A DNA stretch of 64,000 nucleotides. Source: Sipunculus nudus. Taxonomy: Eukaryota > Annelida > Sipuncula > Golfingiida > Sipunculidae. The notes below the pieces were generated by a model that had not been told where the DNA came from, made no database searches, and saw only the letters and a list, made by a program, of their open reading frames with translations. The DNA is taken from the NCBI GenBank assembly GCA_026874595.1, contig CM049318.1, positions 7,482,741 through 7,546,740 on the forward strand, given 5' to 3'. The first letter of the stretch is position 1; the number at the start of each line of letters is the position of its first letter. The translations under genes and the position numbers were made by a program. Shown here piece by piece: positions 1 through 12,200 of this stretch.

Positions 1-2335
1 GGAGAAAAAAGGATGGCGATTTCGATATGACAAACATAGAAAAAATACTATACCGTATGCTTACGACGGGCACATTTATGTAATGCTTACTTTGAGGAGA
101 TCGAAAAGCAAAATTAGTGATATAATGGGTGACTTAGTGAGTGTTCAATAAATGAAAAAAAAGCTTGCTCTGCAAACGACTGCTAGACAGTGATCATTTG
201 AGTTTTTCCGGTCTCAGCCTGATGAGTTTATGCCATGGGGATACGTTTTTTTAAATTCAAAAACTGATAAATGATGCAAATTCACGAAACATTTTTCAAA
301 ATCATGAAACATGCATCTTCTCCTTTATTTCTTTACCCATTTTTAATTATTGTTTGTTTTCTGATTAGGTTTGGGATGGGCTTTGAAATTCTACACAGAA
401 TTTGGATCTGGTAGATGCGGCCCTCTGAGATACAAATTTAAGTGATGAAAAATTCATGCGAGGCACTGGGGGGAATATTTTATGTTGCAGAGGTGCCCAT
501 TAACCACTAGGTTAACGCCTTTCTGTCTGTCTCCGACGGGCAAACACGTGCACGGAAAGGCATTTTTTTTATTTTGTACCAATTTGTACCATTGGACAGG
601 TGGACAGCCAGATGTTTTTCCACATGAGTACCTGATAAGTAGTAACAAAAACTACACAAAAACGAAACCGACACTTTTTTATCCTTCTTTTACGTCCTTT
701 TTTCCTAGGAAATATTTTATACATTCCGGCATTTAGGCCCTCATCTCCTATAACTTCGTGAACAATCAGTTTGCTATGATTGTAGGATGCATTTTTAGCG
801 GAAAGGCAAGTTTTTCTGCTGAAAAAGTAACTTGTATTATTGCCTTTTTCCAATGATCCCTGTTTCAGGCATAATTGTAATTTACTATTACAGAATGATT
901 TTCAAATAAAGTTGCTGCAACCAGCTCTACATTTTAATTCCAACACTAGTTTGGACATAAATCCACAACTACATAATATTTATTTCCATAAACATGTTAA
1001 TAAAAGTAGTCAGCGCATGCTTCCAAAAAAAACTTTCGTGACTCTATTTCACGACCTTGCATGTATTCGAAATCGAACCCGTTCTCCTACACAATGGTAG
1101 AATCGTAGGAGGACTGTTGTAAAATTTTACATTTTTATTAACATTCACACGATCATCTTTACTCAACAGGCAACTTCAGACCGGTGTCGTAACCATAACC
1201 TGAAATTGTAAATATGACGTTATTGCTTCCATGACGTTAATTCCATGTATGCTTTACAGCGGCAAAGGGAATACGATGGAATTTTCACTTTACACATTAA
1301 AAAAAAAAATATTCGAATGAAAACACATGCTTTTGCAGCAGTGACCCGCCTTACATCATCTCGTATAGGCTGTCGCTATCTGTAATGAGTCCTGCTAATT
1401 ATCCAATAATGAAGTATACTTGTATTTTCGTGTGGATATTTTGGAGAAATTGCATCGGGAAACCAGCATTAAAATATTATCTCGGGTTTATGGTGACAGA
1501 TCCATCCAAAACAAAAAAGTCATCGAAATACCAGGAGAACAATATGAGTTATTTTATGGAAAAATATTATTAACCACAGCCTCGCGGGCGAGGATAATCA
1601 GAAGGTCTATGGCCTAAGCTTACCACTTAAGTCATACAGAGTAAAGGATTTTTGACTAATGCACAGCTTTCACTGCTGTGGTATGTTTTCTGCCTCAGTC
1701 ATTTGATGTTAATGAGCCCAGGATAATAGAGAAAAATACAGCCACCACGGGTGTCGTATACATTTGTATATATTTAGAAAACCTAACCTACCCTGGCACA
1801 CTTGTGAACCACATGACCATGACAGATGAGCTGGGCCGGCACGGATATTGGGAAATGTTCTTTCCCACATCCATCTTTGTGTCTCTTGCTGATGTGTGCT
1901 GTTTAAGCTACCCTCATAGACATGTTCTCTCCTGAGGAAAAACAAAACTAAAGGTACGAAACCCGATATCTTACCTTCATAAACTAAAGGATATTCCTTG
2001 GAGCTTTGAAAAAAGGCCAGAAAACGTGGATATCAACGTTTTACAATTTCTAAAACAATCAAAACACATTCAACAAGGTGGCAATCAGATAGGCCAGAAC
2101 TCTGCAAATGAAGTTTTGCAACAAGTGACCATTCTATCTCGGAATATATGCAACCTTCCTACTTAGTTTACATCTTTTGTATAAAAAACAGAGTCATATT
2201 GAGAAGAATAGTCGGCCTTTAAAACAGAACGCTTGATGTCGTTACATTTGGAAAATTGCCACCAGGTGTCATCAGTAGCTAAGAAGAGCAGGTACACAAG
2301 TTTGGGTAACCAAGTTACAGGTATCTTCTATGTTC
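1..2335. other. Intergenic, no recognisable gene
   Basis: I see no conserved protein, RNA gene or clear transposon boundary here. All open frames are under 100 codons, on both strands, with no recognisable motif. The stretch is AT-rich with short homopolymer runs and ordinary unique-looking sequence. Confidence 0.5.
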
Positions 2336-3280
2336 TAATACTTATTAAAGGGATTCCGTCCATCTTTGTTCGCAATGTTCTCTAAAACCGCGTTGCGTCT
2401 GACACTGCATGTGCTATACTTCATTTTAAAGATTATTGTTCCCGTAGTGACACCGCCGATTTGAGAATGATTAATTTTTAATGTAACATCATTTTCAGTG
2501 ATTTTTGCGTCTTTTTTTAAGTGTGTGGAATCTACCATGCACCTTCAGCAATGACCGGAATACCTGCGTACACAAAGACTTCCTGGCATAGGGACCTCCA
2601 GCGAAGGATTAACGAATACTGTGCACATGGATACCCACTGCTGTCGGTGAGGGATTTAAGCTAGTTTGGCCTGACATTTGACCCAATCTCTGACATTTGA
2701 CCCAATCTCTGACCCGCATGCATGATCAGTAAATGTAAAAATGTGTCTCGAGATTCTTTGGCACTCAATTCTTATGTCAGCAAGCAAAAATGGTTACTCT
2801 CACAATTCATCCAGGTAATCCTTTTGCTTAATGTTTAAATAACAGCATTTATATCTTTAATCATCAATTCTGGAAACAGTTGTATCACGTTAAGTATCTT
2901 AGAAAGCATGTGCATAAGTTCTGTTTTTTAACGATATCACATCACGGATATTAAATCGCAAAATAGATCCACTGGTTCATGAATGTACAAAATATTTTTC
3001 ACGGACAAATACCTTCTGTTGGTTATATTTGGCATGGAAATTTGCTCCATTAACTTTTTTATCAAACTCCTCAGGTTTTCTTCGTAAAATCGTGTTGTGT
3101 GAATGAATGTGGGCAGGAAGTTTAACCTTGACATTCATATCGATAGACCGTCTGTTGTAAAAAAACGTGATATAAAGTTAACATTGACATTACCCGGTCG
3201 ATAATCAGTGGGGAACAGTGCTTAATACAGATAATCAGTGCTCCGCCACGCAGGCCGTCCATCACGACTTTACCAAACAT
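2336..3280 (+). repeat. Diverged copy of the cyclase intron-1 sequence
   Basis: Several stretches match the intron that follows exon 1 in the right-hand cyclase copies (about 20370-21300 and 24320-25240), in the same orientation. Examples are the block around 2360-2450, the block around 2930-3060 that reads through a run like CGCAAAATAGATCCACTGG, and the block around 3125-3270 containing GATAGACCGTCTGT. Divergence is much higher than between the other copies, so this is either an old duplication or a dispersed repeat that also lies in the cyclase intron. No open frame is conserved between the copies. Confidence 0.6.
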
Positions 3281-3485
3281 TAATTCCGATGTATGAATTT
3301 CCTGCCACGAGCAAGTACAGCGCCACAAAATGATAATAAAAAATTGTATATATCTTATCGAAACAGTATCCGACCGAAAATCTGTATTTTTCTTTTTAAC
3401 TTTTAGAATAAAAAAAAATGAGCCAACATTCCTGGTCTCCTTTAATTCATCTCCCAAACCCCGATAAAAGCCCGGTATACAGGGT

Positions 3486-3873
3486 TTAACAGCTAGTACA
3501 TGTATATAAGTATACAAATAGTTCTATCATGCCCGACATAGTGTCACACATCCGGGGAGAGATGGCGGTATTCGGTATGGTGTCCCAAGAGAGGGCAGCA
3601 CTTGCGCTCGACATCTTCATTGGCAAGACGCGGAGAACCGCGCCATGTTCGGGCAGTAATTTCATGTAAGGCACGATATATAATCTCCATTAATCACGCT
3701 TGGCGAGTTATTAGTGAGCCGAAAAGTTACGATCAATTCCGCGATCAAAAGACGCTGTGTCTCCTGCTACTCCAACAGCATTTCTTTCAGTACAGAGCCA
3801 GTGTATTCCTTCCCCTGAGAACCCTGCGAAATGTTGAACCGTGGCTTTCTCGGCATCTGTATCAGTCCCTGCA
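3486..3873 (-). pseudogene. Old cyclase-family pseudogene, 3' half of exon 2
   Basis: Reading the minus strand gives a frame clearly related to the C-terminal half of the intact cyclase at 8562-9279. It keeps a DTASFDRG segment (DTASIDRG in the intact gene) and LLPEHGAVLRVLPMK (DLPEHGALLSVLPMK). The frame is unshifted, but it has TAA TAA at 3708-3713 and another TAA at 3690-3692. The glutamate expected 12 residues after the conserved histidine is replaced. Homology stops at about 3873, where a dispersed repeat with an AGCTCAGCTGACT end begins, so the 5' half with the HxGTHxD site is missing. The divergence marks it as an older paralogue rather than part of the recent inverted duplication. Confidence 0.8.
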
Positions 3874-5300
3874 TTTTTTAGCTCAGCTGACTGTAAGTCT
3901 GTATTTTAAGCCAAGCTTTTCATCCCAAACTTCCCATCTTGCGCATTTAGCTGACTTGCCAGTATGGGGAGAGCATAAATGAATTTGGGGTCACATGGTC
4001 AAAGGTCAAGGTCACAGGGGTCATCTTTTCACGGTCGGCCCCACCCGGGGTGAGCGCTCTGCATTCTTAATGGAGAGACTGTGCCCAACAGTCATGTTTC
4101 ACTCACGAACGAGTGCGCCTTTTCTGGTGTTCCTCGGTGTTATGACCCAGCAATGGGATGACACACACCCAGGACCCGCAGGAGTATAAATTTTTTTCAC
4201 ATCACGTCCACATAGTATCTAAGAAATCGCATTAGAAAACCCATTTGAATTTTGGGCAAGTGATGTTAACTTTCCAAGTTTGTTTATTCATTCACCAAGT
4301 TCCAGCAGATGAACATTTACAAAGGAGGATGTTTTGTGAAGTTGTATACACTAAGTCATTTGTTAAATTTGTAGAATATATATCTTAGAAAGAAAAATGC
4401 TGCTCTTATTGAGAAAGCAGATTTTTTTCTCTATATCCGTATGATCTTGTCAAGCATGTGATCTTTTATGTTTGCCTAATAGATGATGGGATTACAATTT
4501 GTCTATGATAATTATCTCCGGCATGTAAGTGTTTAAAGATTTACAAATTATTTGGTTTCGTTCTTCGATTTAGTTCAGGCATAGGCGCTGTTATTCCAAA
4601 GGTGACTAACCCTGGTTGACTTAAGTTGTAACTAGCTGATTTAGGTTTCTTTCAGCATATTTGTGGGTTTTCCTCTTCCACTTTTTAAAATTCAAGCCTT
4701 TTTTGGTAGCATGAACTAAAGACATTCGATTTTAATTATGAATTCTTTGGCAGGGTTTTAAAGTGTGAAAATCCCCGTTTTATCCCACACACAGTCAAAA
4801 CATTCCGGGGTATAATGCAATGGACCATACCCCCCTTGTCAGATATTGGGGGGTATGTACCTCCCCCCCCCCCCTCCCCGGGATCTACGCCTATGGTTAA
4901 ACACCTAATTCTAAAATAATGTTCCAAAGATTATACGGTTTAAACTACATGTATACCCGAAAAGTTGTCCTTTTCCCTTAATAAAATTAAATAACCCAGG
5001 TTTTTTTAAATATATTTTCCCCGGTTAATGCCGGGCACCTCTACTATTTAATTTATAAACCATTTGCCAAACAAATTGGTACGCATAAAATTTTGTTCCC
5101 TGCCCTCGTGATCCGTTCTCCTCTCTTTCTCCTGTTTTTTTTTGCATCCACTAGGATATGCTATGTATTATCTATTAGCGTTGGTTGGTTTTCTGTCGGT
5201 CACGTTACTGAAACAGCTATGAAAGGGTTTAGATGAAATTTTGTGGAGGTCACGGTAACACTTACCCGTTGCACTTAAACCATGAGAAAGAGAGACTTGT
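3874..5300. other. Repeat remnants between two cyclase pseudoexons
   Basis: The stretch starts with an inverted-orientation end of the GCTCAGCTGAC repeat family (about 3874-3900), followed by text such as TGACCTTGACCTTTGACC in reverse. It has a poly-C run around 4862-4880. Nothing coding is recognisable on either strand. If the flanking pseudoexons are one locus, this is its disrupted intron plus the missing half of exon 2. Confidence 0.4.
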
Positions 5301-5308
5301 TCACTTAC

Positions 5309-5403
5309 CAGAATCCCTTATCATAACGACGAAACGCTTCCCGCCGCTTGAACGCGTTGTCAGGATTCCAGTACATGGTAACATTTTCTTTAAATTCATA
5401 ACT
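5309..5403 (-). pseudogene. Old cyclase-family pseudogene, part of exon 1
   Basis: The minus strand encodes SYEFKENVTMYWNPDN, then a diverged stretch ending YDKGFW, directly followed by a GTAAGT donor in the same phase (TG|G) as exon 1 of the intact cyclase (SYEYKENVTMYWNPKN ... YEEGFW). The donor is at 5307-5308. Upstream the frame meets a TAA at 5410-5412, and no signal-peptide segment is present. Either the 5' part is lost or this is a decayed exon. With 3486-3873 on the same strand it forms the remains of one old paralogue. Confidence 0.75.
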
Positions 5404-5495
5404 CACGTGTTATGAGATGGATTAAGCTGTGACCACACAAATAACAAGAACAGCACTCTAGCAAAACCCCGCCATTTTGAGAAAAATATATAAAG

Positions 5496-7080
5496 GGGTA
5501 TTTCTACAGAAAACGTCGCATTTCAAGGGTTTTCTTGGTGATTTTTTTTTTAATCTTGATTTTGATATAACAAAACTTAATTTGTAGTAAAATATCGTTA
5601 GAATTGTAAAATAATGCAAGTAGTGCACTTTTCAGTTTCCTTTTTTTATAAATAGTCCAGGTCAGGGGAAAATATGAACCTTTTTCTCGACAACGTGACA
5701 CGCAGTAAAATCTCACTTGCACATTTCAGAAATTGTTTTGACTAGATTTTTTGTGATTTTCGATAAAATTAAAATTAATAGCCTTTGATAAAATCAAAAC
5801 ATAAATTTCAGTTATGAATTTAACAAAAAAAAAGTGTGTAAAAAAGAACAAATTTTCTTCTTTTTAATTAATTTTTGAAAATAAAAATTGTCTCTATTCC
5901 TATTTTTGCTCCCAGAGGGGTGCATTTGCAGGGGTTTACCTGACAAAGTACTTTGGTACATCTACCTTCAGATTTTGAGTCGAAATACCTTGTTAATTTT
6001 TTTTAATGCACAGAAAATAAAATTTAAACATGGTTTTAAATCCTCTAGGTAACGGTGTTGAGCATAGATAACGGTGTTGAGCATAGGTAACGGAGTCGAG
6101 CTTCTGAAGTAAAAATAACCGCAGTGACTACTTGAATAACAGTATTATGTATTAAAACAAGCAAATGCCTGTTTGAATAAAAGAAACGCAAATGTTTAAA
6201 ATATTTAGCCCAAAATATGTTTCTAATTCTATTTCAATAATTTGGATTTAATACCAAGTTCTCGACACCGTTACCTTGCTCTCGACACCGTTATTTTTCA
6301 TGCAGGTAACGGTTTCGAGTGGTAACGGTGCTGAGATTTTTTCATCTATTCGTCAGATGCAGGACAAAAAATTACTTCCATACCGTCCCTAAGAGGGCAG
6401 CACGTGTTATCACTACATGAACAGCAAGAGGAAGCCATTTTCGAAGTGTTATATGTGACGGTTAATTTTTCGCAGGTGTAACGGTGTCGAGTCCAAATAA
6501 ACATACGGTGATTTTTTTAACCCTTTAATGATTAACAGAGAACACTGATACGGCAGTTACTAAATTTAATTGTGGATTATGTGTACAAAATTTCCTGAAC
6601 TCTAATAAACGCTGCTCCCTGCATCAGCAAAGTGGTTTCTGTTCACGCGCTGCAAGGTCAAAAGGTCAGGTAACGGTGCCGAGTATATTTTGGGAGACAT
6701 ACTTTTTATATCCAAATTTTTGTATTAAAAACAAAACGGTCATGAAAAATCAAGCAAAAATATCATCTTAATAAACTTTCACCGCTGTGACAACGTGGAA
6801 AACAAAATCTATATAAATGGAACAGTGGTTATAGAAAAACGCTGTTTTGAATTTAAGATCCGAGAGAAAGGGACAACGGAATTTTAAGGGTATCTAACAT
6901 ATACAGCTTTTTTTCTTAATGTATTTCTGCCCCGATTTAGATTATTTTTATCTCATAATAATGGTTATATCTTAAGCAACAATTTGAATGGTTATTCATG
7001 TCATTTTTAGCATTTGATAATTTCTCAGTAACAAATATAGTTTCGGGACATTAAATGCGACATTTTTTGTAGAAATACCC
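5496..7080. mobile_element. 1.6-kb TIR element with nine TAACGGTGTCGAG-like motifs
   Basis: The ends are inverted repeats of 28 bp (5496-5523 and 7053-7080) that match at 26 positions; both begin GGGTATTTCTACA when read inward. Inside, a 13-bp motif close to TAACGGTGTCGAG occurs at about 6049, 6069, 6088, 6307, 6323, 6479 and 6671 on the plus strand, and at 6261 and 6281 on the minus strand. No substantial open frame is present, so the element would be non-autonomous. I could not identify a clear target-site duplication, so superfamily is unassigned. Confidence 0.65.
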
Positions 7081-8265
7081 AATTTTTTTTAGATCCTTTT
7101 GAATTTCGGCCTGAGCATCAGGCTCAACCAGAGAGTCATAAAGAGCAAATATAACGCCCCCGTGTGTCTGTGCCAGGTACTATTCGAGCCTCGGACTTGG
7201 GGGCTTAGTGTTATGCTCGCATAGCAATTTATAGGGGCCAGAGCCGCCAGACCACACACATACACACACAAAAACCTCACACAAACACACACACATGTTT
7301 GAAAATGTGGCACCTATGATTGTATAATCTCAATGTTCAAATGTAACATATCGTAAACACGGGCAGATGAAAATATAAAAGGAAAAGCCTCCACTCCTTG
7401 ATGTTTTGTGTGTGTGTGTGCGGGGGGGGGGGGGGGGTACCTGATATCAAAAAATTTGCATAGCACAGCTTAAATTGTGTTTTATTCTTGTGAAAGCGTA
7501 AAATTACATCTATAAAATATCAAATTACAATTTAAAGCACATTATACAAGTCAACATTTGTAATATTATATCGGTTATATAAAATAATTATATACATTAT
7601 GTATTATAATTTGGTATCCTGTAACTATCCCTTCTCTATATCTGTACAAAAATGTTACAGGAATCGCCCGCAGCGCATCCAACCCCTCTACGAAGTGCAT
7701 ACACCTGTTATGCGCAAGCAAATGTATGTGTATAAAGTGTGCATACAGCTAACTTCAAAGCGGCATCCTTTTTTATCAGATCGTCCTGGCAAATCGATTC
7801 AATAGTTTTTCGTGTGATCCTGCTGACAAATAGACAAACGACAACATACAAACAGGGGTGACAACCTAACCTCCTTGGCAGAGACCATGGAAAGCACAAA
7901 ACCAGCAAAACCTCTACAGCGACTCCAAGAAAGGGCATGTAAAAGGGATGAGCTGATGCTGTTTGAACCATGTGTTAACTTACGTTACAGCACAACAATC
8001 CAACAGAAATATGTAAAGACCGATTGTGCTCTATGTCAGGCTACATACAGAATTGGAGAGCCATTAAAAAGAGGGAGCGTTCTTTTCAACGCAGATCTTT
8101 TGCTCGTTTTGTTGAACTGGCATTAAGTTATAGTCATTTTATATGCAATGTATACTTACACCTAATACTAGTAACTCAACATGTTATATGACTGTATATC
8201 ACATTTATACAATACATACATTTATGGTTCGAAATAAATCGTGCGAACCAACATCAGCAAATACT
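7081..8265. other. Intergenic with microsatellites, no recognised gene
   Basis: It holds a (CA)n-like run around 7253-7295, a (GT)n run followed by poly-G at about 7408-7437, and an 83-codon plus-strand open frame (7875-8126) with no family motif. I see no gene that can be supported. Confidence 0.4.
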
Positions 8266-8395
8266 CCTGACACATTGAAAAAAAATAATTTCAGTAACAT
8301 CAAGTTTGTGATTTCCTGCTGTATACTATTTCTAATGCTATCTAGACTAAAATTTGGGAGTTTTTTTTCGATAAGACAAGCATGTTGGAATTTTT

Positions 8396-8401
8396 TTTAT
8401 T
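8396..8401 (-). terminator. Candidate poly(A) signal for the cyclase gene
   Basis: AATAAA on the minus strand, about 160 nt beyond the cyclase stop codon. It is the nearest canonical hexamer I found downstream. AATAAA is frequent in AT-rich DNA, so this is only a candidate. Confidence 0.35.
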
Positions 8402-8561
8402 AAAAGCAACACATCTGAAAAACAATGTCCAAGTTCAAAGCTTCCACGCGCTCCCGAAACGCCTTCTTGAGTCAATACATGTAGGCAGGGGCGGGACCGC
8501 TACACACCCTTAAAACATGGCAAGTTAAGTTCCAACTTTCTTGATAAAGGAAGCGTATATG

Positions 8562-9279
8562 TTAAAAACTAGTGACCAGATGTATTAGGGAGGAAATGAT
8601 CAGCGCCACAGTGACCGACAAGCTCCCGCGCATGCGTAATGTGGTGGCGGCATTGGGTTCGGTGTTCCACGTGGCAAACACCCGCGAGGGGGCGCCAGTG
8701 CCACCGGTTATTTTCATTGGGAGAACGCTGAGGAGAGCTCCGTGTTCGGGGAGGTCTTTAAGATTCGCCACCATTTCTAGGCCCCACTTATCGTTCAGAG
8801 AGAAGGATATATGAGCCCTGTAATCTTTTGAGAATCCTCGATCAATAGATGCCGTGTCAACTCCAACTCCTGAAATGTTTCTTTGAGTACAAAGCCAGTC
8901 CATGGCTTCCTCACAGAACCCTGGGAAGTGTCGCACATTGACCTTGCCGGAGTCTACGTCAAATCCTTTAAAACCAGACTGTGTTCCCATAAACGCCTTC
9001 CAGTCTCCATATTTCTCATGCCATCCGCTGTACATCAGTACCGCAGCTCCATCAGGGATCCTTCCGTGTTTTTTCTCCCACATTTCAAGATCTTCTACTG
9101 TTACCATCGTGTCCGGGTCTGTCTTAGCCCGAGCTGCGATGTCGATTTTGACCGCGGGACGTCTCAGTAGCTCCGGCAGCTTGATCTGCTCAATGGTGCG
9201 TCCATTTTCTGCAAAATGGTACGGCGAGTCAAGGTGTGTGCCGCCATGTTCTGTCGTGAAGAAATTGTAGCTCGCCAGC
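8562..9279 (-). CDS. Cyclase gene exon 2 (catalytic domain)
   Basis: The CAG acceptor at 9280-9282 is preceded by a pyrimidine-rich tract. The exon carries the whole cyclase domain: metal site near its start, WEKKHGRIPDGAAVLMYSGW in the middle, then DTASIDRG, the AH...LE pair, LPEHGALLSVLPMK and the hydrophobic tail. It is 718 nt long and has no internal stop. The inverted copy at 32482-33198 is 717 nt because of a 1-bp deletion. Confidence 0.88.
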
Positions 9280-12200
9280 CTGAAACAGCAGTAAAATTAC
9301 ATCATTAATATTGGAAGCATTAAATCTCTCATAAAATGATAACAATGGACATCAGTGTGCAATAAAATGATTGACGACAGATAATGTTTCACCTGATGGC
9401 GACCTGTACGTTTTAAATCACTCTGTGAACATACGCGCAGGCGCAGTGAGAGTGGACTTCTACCTAGGTGCAGGGACCGACATCAACCAATCTGTTACCA
9501 GATGTCTCAACAGCCGCTGCAGCTGTAATCATACTGCTTATGGGGACTTGTTAATCATGTCATGAATATGCAAAACTAAGCTTATGAGGCGTAGCCTCAG
9601 TTGAAACACTTTCTAAGAGTTGAAATGGCCTTTTCCGCTTTTTCCAAGTTAAGTTATAAAGTTATAATATCTTGCTTTCATATCATATTCAACAATTCCT
9701 TAGAGAATGTGGAATCGAAACGAGTATTAATTAAAGCAATATCTTTTTCAATTATTTTTATAACGCAATTTCATATTACGTCGATCGCACAATATGACGA
9801 TTTAATGTGTTTGCATACATGATGTAATGACGGTTACAAGTTATCTCAGGGACGACTGCAGCCTTCAGCACCAATTTTAACAGTATTATTGATCATGTAA
9901 CAGCTATCTGATTTTTTTCTGATGCTACTTTTTGCGGGCAGAAATGGTTGTTCCCTTTTTTTCTAAAATAAGTCATTAGGAATCATCATGTCGACTTTCA
10001 CATCATCGTAAACATAATTAAAGAAGAATTGATATTAAATTTAAAAAAAAAACTATAAATTCGGTCAATTATATTCAAGAAAACGTTATTACAAAATTTC
10101 AAATGTTTATTTGACAATTTGATTTGTTTGCATTCATTAGCTTATGACAGTTACTTATTATCTCAGGAACGGCTGCAACCGTCAGCACCAAATGTCAGAA
10201 ATATTGACCATGTGACTGCTATCGGGTTTTGAGCTGCAAGTGTTGCCACCTATATGAAATTACTTTATGAGTGGGAAATTTTCTTTTCCTCATATTTCAA
10301 AGGTAACTTTTAAAGTATTATCAATTTCGGTATTAGATCATGGTAAACGGTTCCTTTTATTAAGGAAATTAAATGAGTGAAAACTGAACGGAATTATTCT
10401 CAAAACTGTGTCTTTGTTGAACTTTTTATTTGATTGATCGCAAATTTGGACAATTCAATTTTTAAGCAAAAATGATCTAATGCTTTTTTTTTTAAATTAC
10501 AGGAACGGCTACAGCTACAAACATCACATTTGACAGGAATATTGACAATGTAATTGGTATCTGCATGATTATTACTTCCAGGTTTCACAACCTGCGTTGA
10601 ACCATGTTGCGCAAAGTGATCTTTTCCATTTTTTTTTTCTTCATAAATCAGTCAGAAAAAAAATAATTCTGCTTATCTTGATTTGCAAATCTGCAGAGCA
10701 AGTGAAATCAGACGCAGAGAGTAAGAACTGAATTAAATTATTTTCAAAATTCTGTCACTATGGCAATCTAAATTTTATTATTTTGTTTGATAAATGATGT
10801 ATTGACTGCCATGCCCCAGACATTTCAGGAATAGCTATAACTACTGATTAAGTGACTTCTAAGCAGATGTAAGCTGAAACGGTATTTTCACTTTGACGTT
10901 TTTATTTCTTAACCACTTTAGAAATGTCCTGGTTACCTGACTCACCCCCCCCCCCCCAAATCAGCGACCATAATACAATTAATATATTAACTTAAAAATG
11001 GGATATTCCTCCCATACAGGACAAATCCTTCTTTGTAACCATACATACATGGTAGTGTTTTTTTAACATGAACTTGAGGGATTTTGAGAAGTCCTGAATA
11101 CTTTTACTGAGAACAAAAAAAAATTATGTCAAACAGTAACATATTCTGCGGAGGGAGTAAATTCGTCAGTAACTGAGAATATTATGCACAGGTATCCAGG
11201 TGTTAATATCTTGGCGGGTCTTGGACGTAACCATACTGAATTTGAACAGAGTTTGATATTTGAAACAAAATAGGTTTTTTTTTTTTTCAAATGCAGTTTA
11301 AAGAAAATATGTCCATTTTCTCATGATTATAACCTGCATGAAATTCGTTATAGAACATTCTTGAGAACTTATTTTTGGTCCCCCTATATACGGAGGGCCC
11401 CTCCTTAATCCGTCGCTGCCACTGAATGAATAACCTTATAGCGCCCCTTATGGCTGGATGTGTTCTGTGGTCGTGGCAAGAAATTCATACACCGGTATGT
11501 TTAACTTGAAGACCTGGTCAGTGATGATGTTTATAATAGCAAACCAATATGGGACACGGGGCATCAGATTATTGAAGATCTTTGACTGGTTACATTATTA
11601 TTTTTGTTAGATTATAAAGGGTAGATTGATGTAGGTTAGTCACGAAAGATGAATGAAATGTACGTTTAAAGGCAAGAAAGCTGTTCCTACAAAAAGAAAT
11701 GAGAATACTTATGCCTCGTTAGTTGCACAAGCCGAACCAAGGGGGTCGCCCCTCTCCCTTTTTCAGCTGCCGTAACCTTTTTGAAGGAATTAGACTTATT
11801 TGTGCCCCCCCCCCCCCCTCAGGCCTGGACTCCCCTTTTCCTAACCTTTTCCTTTTTAGGGCCTGCAGGGACCAAATGATGTGTTCGTTGGAAACCACTC
11901 AAAGTGAGGAATAACGTGTTTTGAAGGGACTATTTATGATGTATTTTAAGTGGAAAGCCAGTAAAGGTAAGGAAATAAAGTTCAATTGAAGAAGTTTGGT
12001 GGACCGCCTACGTTGCGGAGCGCTGATTATCTATATTAAGAACTGTTTTTCCCTGATTGTCGGCCGGGAAATTTCGTTCTTAACTTTATATCACATTTAC
12101 CCACAGACGGTCTATCAATATGAATATCAAGGATAAACTTCCTGTCCACATTTACTGACACAGCACAGTTTTACCTAAAAAACATTAAGAGTAATTATAA

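Noticed and set aside
7875-8126. 83-codon plus-strand frame with several cysteines
   Set aside because: Cys spacing fits no domain I know and there is no splice or promoter support.
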